Origin: Metabacillus litoralis
GTDB taxonomy: Bacteria > Bacillota > Bacilli > Bacillales > Bacillaceae
DNA: 64,000 nucleotides
Assembly (NCBI RefSeq): GCF_007994985.1
Contig: NZ_VOQF01000001.1
Span: 434,001 to 498,000 of the forward strand
Direction of reading: 5' to 3'
Position 1 is the first letter of the stretch. Each line of letters starts with the position of its first letter. Positions 7,293 to 16,053 of the stretch are shown in pieces. Under the pieces are notes generated by a model. It made no database searches and was not told where the DNA came from. It saw only the letters and a program-made list of their open reading frames with translations. The position numbers were made by a program, and so were the translations under genes.

Positions 7293-8999
7293 TTATTTTG
7301 TAAAAGACTCTTTTATACGATCAGTAGCCCAACGTTTTAGTATCAATTTCCCCCATCCTTCATCATTTTTTATTAAAGATTGAACACGCCAATACATTGG
7401 AGGATGAGCCATAAATTGAAATTCTATAAAACGCCACAGCCAACTATCACGTTCCAATGAAGAAGCTTCCTTTTTCTCTTCTGCACCTGATAAACGATAA
7501 GAAATCGATTTATTAAGTGCTTTATCCTGTTCGATTGAGAGGATTCTTAGACTTTCAGCCATCTGTGCGTTTCCATTATCTACTAATGTAGAAGCCAAAT
7601 GATCTGCTCTTACCTCCATCCATTGTAAAAAGAATGACTGATAAATCGGATAAAATATCATCATAAACCAAATTGCAAAAAACAATGGTATTTTATAATC
7701 ATCAATATTTGTAACATGTTTTTGAATAGTCAAAACAAATATAAGAAGCATTGATAGATATACTGCGCGCCAAATTTGTCCCCACATTACATCCCTTTTT
7801 TTCACATGAATGAGTTCATGAGCAAGAATTCCTTCAATAACATGTAACGGTAGTTTCAATGTTGAAGATGTAAAGGTGATCATCGCTCTACCTATATTCA
7901 TTCCTGTTGCAAGCCCGTTAAACTCTAATGATTCTGCTTCATAGATTTCAACATTTTTAACTCCCGCACGTTTACACATCTTATTTGCTAAATCAATTAT
8001 TTCATGATTATCAAGTTTTTTTGCATCCATCGCAACCTTTAACACACGATCAGATATATATAAATTTAACAGCCAATATAGTAAAACAACCGCTATCATT
8101 AACAAAGGTGGAGCTTTCAAATAATACAAAAGCAATAATACTCCAGAATAAGCAGAAACACCCTTAACAGTTGCAGCAAAATAAAGCTTACCTGATAGCC
8201 TTTTTATATTCTTTTTATGATAAAAAGGGAGAACCTTGATTTGTTCATGCTCTTCTAGCTGACTATTTTCTTTTAATATATCTTTAAATTTGTTTAGTTC
8301 TTTAATTGATAGATAAATTGTTGCCCCTGGTAATGTTAATTTTAAAACTTTATGTAAGCTCGTTGTAAAATCAGTATTTGTCATAAATAGAGTTAAAAAA
8401 GGATGCAATTTTAAAACATCAACTGTAGACTCTACTTGAGCAAGTGTACAGTCTTCCAGAGTAAATCTTCTTGAGTCATATTTCGATACAATAAAAAGTG
8501 TATTGTTTTGCTGTTCATAAAATACCCTTACCTGAAAGTATGTGAAAACTCGTTTCACCATTTCAGCAATGACTGTGAAAAGACTTATTATAATAAAAAA
8601 TTTTAACGGGCTCTCATTAGGTCCTAGCACTAAAAATAATATAGCGAAAAAGAAAACCATAAGTGATATTGTTATATCTAATAAAATCCTTCTTAAATCT
8701 CTCTGTAATTCAATTTCTTCTACCTGTAAATTATTAATCTCTATTATTATTTCTTCATATTTTTTTCGCCCGGAAGTAAGGGTGATCAAGGTAAAATAAC
8801 TACTAGAAAGAAGTGCTAGATAAATAAAGCTATTTAAAAAGGGATGTGCGTAAAACACATATCCTATTGCACTAATACCTAGAAAAAGTTCTGTTGCTAT
8901 ACCAAGCTTTTTATAATATTTCCCTATTAAAGCCCCACTTAGTTGGATAAAACAACCAATTAATATATACACAATCACTTCTATTAAACTTGGAATCAT
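7293..8999 (-). CDS. Membrane M48-family metallopeptidase
   Basis: A 568-residue integral membrane protein. Several N-terminal helices (about residues 5-75 and 108-150) are followed by a cytosolic-type segment, two more helices (near 275-315) and an M48 peptidase domain with the zinc motif HELIH (near 394-398). A third ligand probably lies in the later EVRADHLAS segment, as in HtpX-like enzymes. The N-terminal region is longer than in HtpX, so this is a distinct membrane-protease architecture. ATG 8999 follows AGGTG; an in-frame GTG is two codons earlier. It starts 33 nt after the lipoprotein gene, so it probably belongs to the two-component operon and may act in envelope stress. Confidence 0.8.
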   Translation of the reverse strand: MIPSLIEVIVYILIGCFIQLSGALIGKYYKKLGIATELFLGISAIGYVFYAHPFLNSFIYLALLSSSYFTLITLTSGRKKYEEIIIEINNLQVEEIELQRDLRRILLDITISLMVFFFAILFLVLGPNESPLKFFIIISLFTVIAEMVKRVFTYFQVRVFYEQQNNTLFIVSKYDSRRFTLEDCTLAQVESTVDVLKLHPFLTLFMTNTDFTTSLHKVLKLTLPGATIYLSIKELNKFKDILKENSQLEEHEQIKVLPFYHKKNIKRLSGKLYFAATVKGVSAYSGVLLLLYYLKAPPLLMIAVVLLYWLLNLYISDRVLKVAMDAKKLDNHEIIDLANKMCKRAGVKNVEIYEAESLEFNGLATGMNIGRAMITFTSSTLKLPLHVIEGILAHELIHVKKRDVMWGQIWRAVYLSMLLIFVLTIQKHVTNIDDYKIPLFFAIWFMMIFYPIYQSFFLQWMEVRADHLASTLVDNGNAQMAESLRILSIEQDKALNKSISYRLSGAEEKKEASSLERDSWLWRFIEFQFMAHPPMYWRVQSLIKNDEGWGKLILKRWATDRIKESFTK

Positions 9000-9032
9000 G
9001 ATCACACCTGCCTTCTCACTAACAAAGTCAAT

Positions 9033-10109
9033 TTACTGATAATCCATATCCTCTGACCATTTTATAACTTCTTCAATGCTTAGATCTGGATTATTGATCA
9101 TCACATTATATCTTAGTCCATCTTCATCCCAGCTAATTGCTCTAATTTCCTCCATATATTCTGCATGATGACCACGAACCATCCATTTTGATTTTTGAAT
9201 GTCCATTCCTTCACCTGTTGGAGTTGGGAATACTGATACTAAAAAAACAGGAGTAGAATTGTCTTTATCTACATACATCATATTTACTTCTGTTCTATTG
9301 ATCTCTCCACCTATCTCTTGCCAATCAATTGATTCTATCTTTACTTTATCGTCAGAAAATGCAAGGATCGTTTTTCCTACTGCTTTTTCAGCTTCTTTAA
9401 ATGTACCTTTTTGACTATTAAATTCTGTATCTACCGGAACTGCTTCAATTCCTTCTGGCAATGTAACTTCAAAGGTTGTCGTTGAAAAGTCTGGAGAAAA
9501 ATCTACTTTTTTGTAAACAATTTCTGACGTGATATCAGCAGTAGTCGTAACTGTTTTCATCATAAACCAAGTTTTTTTATCAACCCAAAATTCCATTGTT
9601 CCAAGAATTGAATCTTCAGTTTTATGTGTAGCTTTTAAATGATACGTATTAATTCCACTTATTGTTTCTTCACCAACAACCTCATAGCTATGAGTTTTCT
9701 TCATTCCATCTAATAAATTTATAAGTTGTTCTTTTTGCGTATTACTTGTTGGTAGATCTTCACCTTCTAGATCAATTTTTATAGCTTGTTGTGTACTTTC
9801 ATCAAATGTAATTAACTCATCACCAGTATTATAGGCAAATGATTGATGATTATTGTTCAAATCTGTTGTAATTACTTTTCTTTGACCATTTTTTGCTACA
9901 AATTCTTCAATTTCTATTTGTTCAGTTTCTTCATCTTCTGAATACATCTTAATCGTAGCTTTTCCATAATATTCTGTTACTTCTTTCCCTGCTTCAAGTA
10001 CATTAAGAACAATTTCTCCTGAAGATGCTGCAGCCTCTTCTGAACAGCCTCCTAAAAAAACGATTTGAGATATAATTGTTGTTCCAATTAATAATTTTCT
10101 CAGTTTCAT
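9033..10109 (-). CDS. LolA/DUF4367-like lipoprotein
   Basis: A 358-residue lipoprotein: a basic N-terminus, a hydrophobic core and the lipobox FLGGC, with lipidated Cys22. The body resembles the LolA-like outer membrane lipoprotein-sorting fold found in Gram-positive envelope proteins (YYGKATIKMYSED, GTMEFWVDKKTWFMMKT), followed by a DUF4367-like C-terminus (GHHAEYMEEIRAISWDEDGLRYNVMI). Such proteins may sense or modulate envelope signalling; the exact role is unknown. The ATG is 7 nt after the histidine kinase stop, in the same operon. Confidence 0.75.
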   Translation of the reverse strand: MKLRKLLIGTTIISQIVFLGGCSEEAAASSGEIVLNVLEAGKEVTEYYGKATIKMYSEDEETEQIEIEEFVAKNGQRKVITTDLNNNHQSFAYNTGDELITFDESTQQAIKIDLEGEDLPTSNTQKEQLINLLDGMKKTHSYEVVGEETISGINTYHLKATHKTEDSILGTMEFWVDKKTWFMMKTVTTTADITSEIVYKKVDFSPDFSTTTFEVTLPEGIEAVPVDTEFNSQKGTFKEAEKAVGKTILAFSDDKVKIESIDWQEIGGEINRTEVNMMYVDKDNSTPVFLVSVFPTPTGEGMDIQKSKWMVRGHHAEYMEEIRAISWDEDGLRYNVMINNPDLSIEEVIKWSEDMDYQ

Positions 10110-10116
10110 ATTTTAC

Positions 10117-11574
10117 TCATCCTTCCTTAATCCAGCATGCTACTAATGTTCCATAATCTTCTTTTGACCATAATCTAATTTTCCCATCATGTTTTTCAAT
10201 TAACATTTTCGTTATACTTAATCCTAAACCACTACTTCCTCCAAGTCCCCTAGCTCCTTCAACCTGCTTAAATGGTTCAAAAACAGTTTCTAGAAGGTCC
10301 TCTGGTATTTCATCCCCTTCATTTTGGACAAGAATTAAGGTTCCATCCTTCCTCCATAAATCTAGTTCTTTTGAAAATGGTGAAAACACCCAATTTGGAA
10401 TAGTTGTTCTTTTTGACAGCACAGCAAGCCAGATTGATTGTCCGTTATCAGTATGACGGATCGCATTTGTCATTAAGTTATCAACAATTCTAATCATTTG
10501 TTTAACATTTACTCTATAATTACCTTCTACTTCCTGTTGAACGTGTAATTGAAGATTTCCTTTAGCACATGGTTCTTCATAACTAGAAACAAGCATTTCA
10601 AAAAATTCTTGTCCCTCAACATGAATTAGTTCGATCTTTTCTTGTGTTGATTGAAGTACAGCATATATTGCTAAATCATCTAGCATTTGTCTCATATAAT
10701 TTAATTTATCAAACAGAATCGTTTTATAATCTCGTTTTTCTTCCTGTGTTAGCGTTGTATCTTGATTTAGTGCCTCTGTATAAGCCTGAACTACAGTGAG
10801 TGGTGTTTTTAAATCATGTGAAAGAGCAGCTACTATAAATTCTTTTTCCTTTTGCTGTTTATCAAGCTCAAGTCTTGTTTCTTCGATTTGCTTTTTCATT
10901 TGATCAAAGTGGATAAATAAATTACCAATTTCATCTTTTCTATAAGGATACGAATTTTCTATATTCGTGCCATTAGCGAAAGCTCTCATTTGATACTGTA
11001 AAATAGATAAAGGTTTGTTTAATTTACGATTTAATAAAAGAACAACCGTTATATATAATAGAAGAAAAAAACTACCAACTACGCTAAATAAAAATATAGT
11101 GCGTTCATTAAAACCTTCTACCCATTGCTCCCTGGCTACCGTTATTTCATAAAACCCAATGATTTTCCCTTCTTGCAAAGTTGGTTTTTTGATTACATAG
11201 GATTTGTGTTTTTTTTGTATTTCGTTTAAATCTTGGTATAAAGTGTTAAGGTTGTTTTGATACATCATTGTTGATGATGGATCCTCTATTGAAGAGTAAA
11301 GAATTGTTCCGTCATATCGATAAAGGACAATCTTAATCTTATTACTTACTAAACTATCTATGCTTTTATATTTTCCCTTAGGCTGAAAGGTATACAAATC
11401 TGGATTTTGTAGCTTAGCTTCAATATGATTTGTTTGATTATATACACTCATGTATTCTACAAAGTCCTGTTCTTCATCATAACTGCTAAGACTACTATAA
11501 AGCAGATATAATGTGATGATTGGTAAAAGCATGACAATTAGAAAGCTTATCATCAACCAATATTTTATTTTCAT
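10117..11574 (-). CDS. Sensor histidine kinase
   Basis: A 485-residue membrane sensor kinase. TM1 is about residues 5-27, an extracytoplasmic sensor region spans about 28-158, TM2 is about 160-182, then come HAMP (about 183-235), the dimerisation domain with His253 in AALSHDLKTPLT, and an ATPase domain with N box (DNLMTNAIRHT), G1 (VQNEGDEIPEDLL) and G2 (GLGGSSGLGLSI). It autophosphorylates and passes the phosphate to the upstream regulator, whose stop overlaps its ATG by 4 nt (ATGA). The signal is unknown; the downstream lipoprotein and protease point to the cell envelope. Confidence 0.9.
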   Translation of the reverse strand: MKIKYWLMISFLIVMLLPIITLYLLYSSLSSYDEEQDFVEYMSVYNQTNHIEAKLQNPDLYTFQPKGKYKSIDSLVSNKIKIVLYRYDGTILYSSIEDPSSTMMYQNNLNTLYQDLNEIQKKHKSYVIKKPTLQEGKIIGFYEITVAREQWVEGFNERTIFLFSVVGSFFLLLYITVVLLLNRKLNKPLSILQYQMRAFANGTNIENSYPYRKDEIGNLFIHFDQMKKQIEETRLELDKQQKEKEFIVAALSHDLKTPLTVVQAYTEALNQDTTLTQEEKRDYKTILFDKLNYMRQMLDDLAIYAVLQSTQEKIELIHVEGQEFFEMLVSSYEEPCAKGNLQLHVQQEVEGNYRVNVKQMIRIVDNLMTNAIRHTDNGQSIWLAVLSKRTTIPNWVFSPFSKELDLWRKDGTLILVQNEGDEIPEDLLETVFEPFKQVEGARGLGGSSGLGLSITKMLIEKHDGKIRLWSKEDYGTLVACWIKEG

Positions 11575-12281
11575 ATAATCTCCTCACCAATAAACCGATA
11601 GCCAATTCCCCAAACAGTTTGTATATACTTAGCTGAACGACTTACATCATGTAGCTTTGTTCGCAAGCTTTTAATGTGAACTGTAATCGTATTGTTGCCT
11701 TCCATATCCTCTTGTTGCCAAATATGTTCATATAGCTCTGATTTAGAAAAAGTTTGAAAAGGATTTTTAGCTAGTATCAGCAGCAATTCCCATTCCTTCG
11801 TCGTTAGCAAGATAGGTTCATCATTTACGTACGTTACTTTTTTCAGAAAATCAATTTGCAATCCATGAGCATATTTCGAGTTCGCATTTTGATCATCTTT
11901 TCTCAAATACCTTCGATACCTTCTTAAATGTGAGCTTAACCTTGCACTTAGTTCTTCAAGACTAAATGGCTTTGTTAAATAATCATCTGCCCCAAAATCT
12001 AATCCTTTGATTTTAGTTTCATCCTCATGTCTAGCACTAATAATAAGTAATGGGATTTCACTTTCTAATCGTATTTTTTTACAAAGCGTTAATCCATCCA
12101 TTTCGGGAAGCATCAAATCAACCAGTACTAACTGAAAAGTGTTAAGCTTGAAATCTTCCCATCCTTCTTTACCTGTTGATGCCCAAGTAATATGGTAGCC
12201 TTCTTTTCTAAGATGATCACAAACAATTCTAGCAATCTCTTGATCATCTTCTACTAATAATATGGATTCATTACTCAACAT
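11571..12281 (-). CDS. OmpR-family response regulator
   Basis: A 236-residue regulator: a receiver domain (acidic pair EDD near 11-13, phospho-acceptor Asp55 in LVLVDLMLPEMDG, Lys in DYLTKPF) and a winged-helix DNA-binding domain (LTTKEWELLLILAKNP...VWGIGYRF). It is the first gene of a probable operon with the kinase, lipoprotein, M48 protease and 50-aa peptide. GAGGGG lies just before ATG 12281 and TTG 12278; the TTG has the better spacing. Longer in-frame readings run into the promoter region. Confidence 0.9.
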   Translation of the reverse strand: MLSNESILLVEDDQEIARIVCDHLRKEGYHITWASTGKEGWEDFKLNTFQLVLVDLMLPEMDGLTLCKKIRLESEIPLLIISARHEDETKIKGLDFGADDYLTKPFSLEELSARLSSHLRRYRRYLRKDDQNANSKYAHGLQIDFLKKVTYVNDEPILLTTKEWELLLILAKNPFQTFSKSELYEHIWQQEDMEGNNTITVHIKSLRTKLHDVSRSAKYIQTVWGIGYRFIGEEII

Positions 12282-12410
12282 TAACCCCTCTTTCACTACA
12301 ATTATATCTAAGAAAAACAATACCATTATTTTCTTTATAAACTCTTTATAATTTGATTTTTATTATGAATATTTTTGCTATTGGATTATTTTATGGGAAT
12401 TTTTAACAAA

Positions 12411-12443
12411 TAAAAAAAGGCTAACATTAAAATTGTTAACCTT
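12411..12443 (-). terminator. Terminator of the 38-aa gene
   Basis: On the minus strand the stem AAAGGTTAACA / TGTTAGCCTTT is followed by a T run. It lies 20 nt after the stop of the 38-aa gene, which supports that gene being real. Confidence 0.75.
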
Positions 12444-12463
12444 TCTTCATGTGTTCTATGTAT

Positions 12464-12580
12464 TTATTCGTTAATAACTAACCACTTTATGAAATCCTGC
12501 TCTTTTTTTGTTAAGAATCGCCCTAAGTCCTCTGAAAAATGAAGATATAATTCTATGTATCTTTTAACTGCTGCGTCCAT
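12464..12580 (-). CDS. 38-aa protein of unknown function
   Basis: A 38-residue peptide opening MDAAVKRYIELYLHFSEDLG, probably one amphipathic helix pair, with no signal or membrane segment. It has a strong AGGGGGT site 5-7 nt before ATG 12580 and its own terminator 20 nt after the stop. I do not recognise the family. Confidence 0.6.
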   Translation of the reverse strand: MDAAVKRYIELYLHFSEDLGRFLTKKEQDFIKWLVINE

Positions 12581-12757
12581 CTTTTACCCCCTGATATATA
12601 TAAGAACTTTTTTATTTTACCATGAATCCCTCCTTATATCAGTCTTTATATTGAATTAATAAATTTTTTTTATTAATTCATTTTGTTGTAGAAAGTGTCT
12701 ATCTTTCATCAATCAATTATATATGCTTTTTAGCAAAAACTTAAAAACAGGAGAATT

Positions 12758-12997
12758 TTACTCGTCAGAATCATCACCTATTTTATCATTTAATTGGTCA
12801 TCCATTTGGTATTGATTACCCTTAAAAAATTCATTCACTTTATGGATTAAACTCTCCCTGTCTACCGAATCATGATGATTTAATTGGGAAAAATTCTTAA
12901 TAGAATAAACCTGAAATAATTTACGTTTTTCTTTAGACTTGTTTAGTAGTGTTAATAAAACATATATAATTATTAAGACAATGAATAATGTTTTCAC
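12758..12997 (-). CDS. Small single-pass membrane protein
   Basis: A 79-residue protein with one N-terminal hydrophobic helix (MKTLFIVLIIIYVLLTLL), a basic stop-transfer segment (NKSKEKRK), and a polar, finally acidic tail (DQLNDKIGDDSDE). The family is not recognised. AAAGGAGGTG precedes GTG 12997 with good spacing; an in-frame GTG at 13006 is part of the ribosome binding site and so cannot be the start. Confidence 0.6.
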   Translation of the reverse strand: MKTLFIVLIIIYVLLTLLNKSKEKRKLFQVYSIKNFSQLNHHDSVDRESLIHKVNEFFKGNQYQMDDQLNDKIGDDSDE

Positions 12998-13121
12998 AAC
13001 TTTCACCTCCTTTTCGAGATACTATTTTGAAAGTAAGCATGATTCAAATTTAGTTGTATATATAAATTTTCAAATTAAGCGTAAGATTTCTATTTAAACA
13101 TTATAAAGATACAACATTGAT

Positions 13122-13157
13122 AAAAAAGGAAAAGTCACGAAGTAACTTTCCCTTTTT
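13122..13157 (-). terminator. Terminator of the DUF4397 gene
   Basis: The stem AAAAGGGAAAGTTACTT / AAGTCACTTTTCC-type hairpin with flanking A and T runs begins three nt after the DUF4397 stop codon. Confidence 0.8.
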
Positions 13158-13159
13158 AT

Positions 13160-13930
13160 TTAAGACATTAAAAAGACAGCATCTAATGCTGGCATACCAT
13201 TTGCTAACCCCACTGCAACAGCTGTATAGGTTTTACCTGCTTGAAGCTGTACTTGAGGAATCGATAATACAACATTATTAGTTCCAGCAATTCTAACCTC
13301 TAAATTAACCGTCATTGGAGACAAAGTAAGATAATCTGTTGCTTTACCAAATGGAATATTTTTGAACAATACATCGCCATCTTTTACAGCAATGTCCACA
13401 TTAGGTGCATCAGGTGATAAATGAATAACTCTTACTTTACTTTGGTTAGGATTAACATATGGTTTATCTACAAATACAGTAAGCATGATATTAGCTAACT
13501 TTCCAGTGGCAGCTGCTGTATAGTATGTGTTTCTTGTTAGTGCAACTCTTTCTCGTAAAACTGGTTGTGACATGTCACCTGCAGGATATACCTCTATTGT
13601 GTACTGTCCTGGCGATAATCGTAAGTAATCTGTTGTTTCTTTAAATGTTAAATCACTTACCGCTTTTTGACCATTTACATAAACATCAACAGCAGGTGCG
13701 TCTGGCGATGTATGGAGTACTCTTACAAAAGATTTTTGCTCACCAGCTCTTGTGTACGCTTGATTAGCATGGTAACTTTGATAATCATATGCTGCTAATT
13801 GTTGAATACACATTAAATGCTTTTGATAATACATCATTGATAAAGTAGGGTTTGAGTATTTATAAAAATTGGCTAGCATTTCATTTTTAGCTGCACTCAA
13901 CACAAGCGAATCTTCATTATTAATATGCAT
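13160..13930 (-). CDS. Double DUF4397 domain protein
   Basis: A 256-residue protein with a helical N-terminus (about 1-65, including SMMYYQKHLMCIQQLAAYDYQ) and two tandem DUF4397 beta-sandwich repeats. Each opens with the family signature: VRVLHTSPDAPAVDVYVNG and VRVIHLSPDAPNVDIAVKDG. No signal peptide is visible, although many family members are secreted. The N-terminal helix resembles those of Bacillus spore or cell-surface DUF4397 proteins. The function is unknown. ATG 13930 follows GAGGTGA. It is monocistronic. Confidence 0.8.
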   Translation of the reverse strand: MHINNEDSLVLSAAKNEMLANFYKYSNPTLSMMYYQKHLMCIQQLAAYDYQSYHANQAYTRAGEQKSFVRVLHTSPDAPAVDVYVNGQKAVSDLTFKETTDYLRLSPGQYTIEVYPAGDMSQPVLRERVALTRNTYYTAAATGKLANIMLTVFVDKPYVNPNQSKVRVIHLSPDAPNVDIAVKDGDVLFKNIPFGKATDYLTLSPMTVNLEVRIAGTNNVVLSIPQVQLQAGKTYTAVAVGLANGMPALDAVFLMS

Positions 13931-14031
13931 AATATCACCTCATATAAAATTTCCAACACAATAACATATGTAAAACGCCCGATTTGTTTCCAATTTACAT
14001 ACAAATATATATACAGTTTTTAAGCAAAAAA

Positions 14032-14063
14032 AGTGGTCAGATCCAATTAAGGGTCTGACCACT
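14032..14063 (-). terminator. Terminator of the 66-aa gene
   Basis: The stem AGTGGTCAGA(C/T)CC / GG(A/G)TCTGACCACT is followed on the minus strand by seven T, 19 nt after the 66-aa gene. Confidence 0.9.
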
Positions 14064-14081
14064 ACCTAATATTCTATCAAA

Positions 14082-14282
14082 TTACCAGGGAAAACGTCTT
14101 TTTCGATTATCCTCTACACCTAATACATTATCATCATCATAGTTCTTTCTTCTATCTTCGATTCCAGCAACATCTTCTCTACGATGACGTCTTTTATCGT
14201 TTGCTTCAATAATAATGACCTCTTCTGCATTAATGATTACACGCTCTGCATTAATAACGGGTCTTCTTCTTTGCTCTGACAT
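14082..14282 (-). CDS. Small highly charged protein
   Basis: A 66-residue protein dense in Arg, Asp and Glu, with two near-repeats: VAGIEDRRKNYDDDN and VLGVEDNRKRRFPW, plus INAERVIINAEEVIIIEAND. It has no membrane or signal segment. The compositional bias resembles small spore-associated proteins, but I do not recognise the family. AAAGGAGTGA precedes ATG 14282, and a strong terminator follows. Confidence 0.6.
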   Translation of the reverse strand: MSEQRRRPVINAERVIINAEEVIIIEANDKRRHRREDVAGIEDRRKNYDDDNVLGVEDNRKRRFPW

Positions 14283-14391
14283 CTACAATCACTCCTTTCC
14301 ATCTGTTTCTATATCCTATGTGGATGAAAAACAGATGTGTGGACGAGTGTGACAGGATTATCTCCTATTTTAAGTGAGATGAACATTATTT

Positions 14392-14487
14392 TTTAACTTC
14401 CTTGTTGATTTCGGTTACGAAGGAGTTTTATGCCTTCTTTTTCAAATAACATGGTGCTAATAATCAAGATTGAGCTTTAACATAGCC
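14392..14487. repeat. R2 repeat copy fused to the MFS gene end
   Basis: The region TTTTAACTTCCTTGTTGATT(TCGGTTACGAAGG)...GAGCTTTAACATAGCC matches the ends of the R2 copies at 53123-53256 and 56405-56589, with a degenerate centre. Its right end overlaps the last codons of the MFS transporter gene, so the repeat has supplied the C-terminus and stop. Confidence 0.65.
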
Positions 14488-15828
14488 ATTTTTTACATAA
14501 AAACTAAAATTGACAATTGCTACTACAACTAAGACTATTAAACCTAAGAAAATGTTTCGGTAAATAACTGTTTCTACTAACTCCTGCTGAAGAGTAATCA
14601 TAATTCCTGTTAAGGTAACACCAAAGGCCCCTCCAAAAAATTGAATGAGCTGAGCCATTCCCATTCCAGTACCTATATCATCTTTAGGTAAAATCCTAGA
14701 AACTTCATTTGCTACACTTGAGGTAAGTGCAGAAAATCCCGTACTCATAAACATATAAGTAAACAAGATAAAGTATGGAGATACAGTTGAGAAAAACGCA
14801 AATAAAATTGTGCTAATCAATAAAAATAATTGACCAAATAAAATTAACGGCTTGTTGCCAAAGCGATCAATTAAGCGCCCAATGAATTGAGCAGCAATAG
14901 CTGACAAAATTGCACCAGGAAATATAATCATACCTACCTCTGCAGGGTCTTTCTTAAATACAGTGGTCAATATAATCGGCATAAGAAATAATGCTGCAAA
15001 ATGACTAACAAAAGCAGTGAATCCAATGAAAAGTAATTTAAGGTATTTCTTATTTTTAAGTAATTTAGGTTGAATAAAGGGAATTTCAACTTTATGGATA
15101 TGCTTCCACATTACAACCATACAAATTAAGCTACTTAATAAAATAATATAATTAAAACTAGATAAAAATAATAAAAGGCCTGTTACAGTTAACGCTGTTA
15201 AAATACCACCAAACGTATCAAATTTTACAATTTGCACATCTTCCTTTGGTAATAACCTTTGAAAAATTGGGATAAGTAAAACAACTAGCCCTGTTATGGC
15301 AAATAAGTAGTTCCAGCCTAAATATTGCGTAATTGCCCCACCAATTACAGGTCCTAGTCCAAATCCTAATGAAGATGCTGAAGCAATTAAGGCCATTGCC
15401 TTCCCTCTGCGGGCAACTGGAATGTACCTGCTTGCTAAAACCATTGCTAAACCAGGAACTGAACCAGCACCTGCTGCTTGTAATACACGAGAAGTAAGTA
15501 ACAAAGTGAAATTAGTAGAAAAGAAACCAATAATTGAGGCAATTCCCAAAATAGACAATCCTATCAAGAGTAGCTTTGAAATTGGAAGATAATCAGATAA
15601 TCTACTAAATGTTAAAGTTGAAATTGCAAAAACGATTGAGTATCCAGAAACGATCCAAGAGGCAGTGGCTGAATCCAAGGAAAGATCTTGTAATACACTT
15701 GGTAAAGCCACATTAAACATTGTAGTATTCATAACCACAAGCCAAACAGTAAAACTCCAAAATAATACAACCTTGTTTTCTTGTATAGCTTCATTTTGTT
15801 GCTTTGCATTAATTGATAAAGTTGAAAT
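14464..15828 (-). CDS. MFS drug exporter, DHA2-like, ATT start
   Basis: An MFS exporter of up to 454 residues, resembling the Bacillus Bmr/LfrA group, with signatures NTTMFNVALPSVLQDL, RLSDYLPISK, GAGSVPGLAMVLASRYIP and GFGLGPVIGG. The in-frame reading extends upstream of the first ATG (15738) through ISTLSINAKQQNEAIQENKV and VLFWSFTVWLVV, which completes TM1. That extension has no ATG, GTG or TTG start. It begins at ATT 15828, 5 nt after AAGGTG, with a stop codon five codons before it. The last codons (GYVKAQS) come from an R2 repeat. Initiation at ATT or loss of the original ATG are both possible. Confidence 0.7.
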   Translation of the reverse strand: MSTLSINAKQQNEAIQENKVVLFWSFTVWLVVMNTTMFNVALPSVLQDLSLDSATASWIVSGYSIVFAISTLTFSRLSDYLPISKLLLIGLSILGIASIIGFFSTNFTLLLTSRVLQAAGAGSVPGLAMVLASRYIPVARRGKAMALIASASSLGFGLGPVIGGAITQYLGWNYLFAITGLVVLLIPIFQRLLPKEDVQIVKFDTFGGILTALTVTGLLLFLSSFNYIILLSSLICMVVMWKHIHKVEIPFIQPKLLKNKKYLKLLFIGFTAFVSHFAALFLMPIILTTVFKKDPAEVGMIIFPGAILSAIAAQFIGRLIDRFGNKPLILFGQLFLLISTILFAFFSTVSPYFILFTYMFMSTGFSALTSSVANEVSRILPKDDIGTGMGMAQLIQFFGGAFGVTLTGIMITLQQELVETVIYRNIFLGLIVLVVVAIVNFSFYVKNGYVKAQS

Positions 15829-15985
15829 ACCATCACCTTATTTCTTTCTTAAATAATTACTTTCTATATCATAATCCTTATTCTGTTAGAAAGAAAAGCA
15901 AAATGCTTCGAGTCTCGAAAAACAGTTATCTTCACGAATTTTAACATATTTGAAGGCACCACCCTCCGATATTTTTAAAAGTAAA

Positions 15986-16014
15986 AGCCTGCATAAAGTG
16001 ATATTATGCAGGCT
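15986..16014 (-). terminator. Terminator of the molybdoenzyme gene
   Basis: The stem AGCCTGCATAA / TTATGCAGGCT is followed by TTTTACTTTT on the minus strand, 40 nt after the FdhF/YdeP stop. Confidence 0.85.
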
Positions 16015-16053
16015 CTTACTATATATTTACTAACTTTAAAAGGTAACCATTAT

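Noticed and set aside
15665-15735. Taking ATG 15738 as the plain start of the MFS exporter
   Set aside because: This would cut into the first membrane helix, and the upstream in-frame residues match family N-termini; kept as an alternative only.
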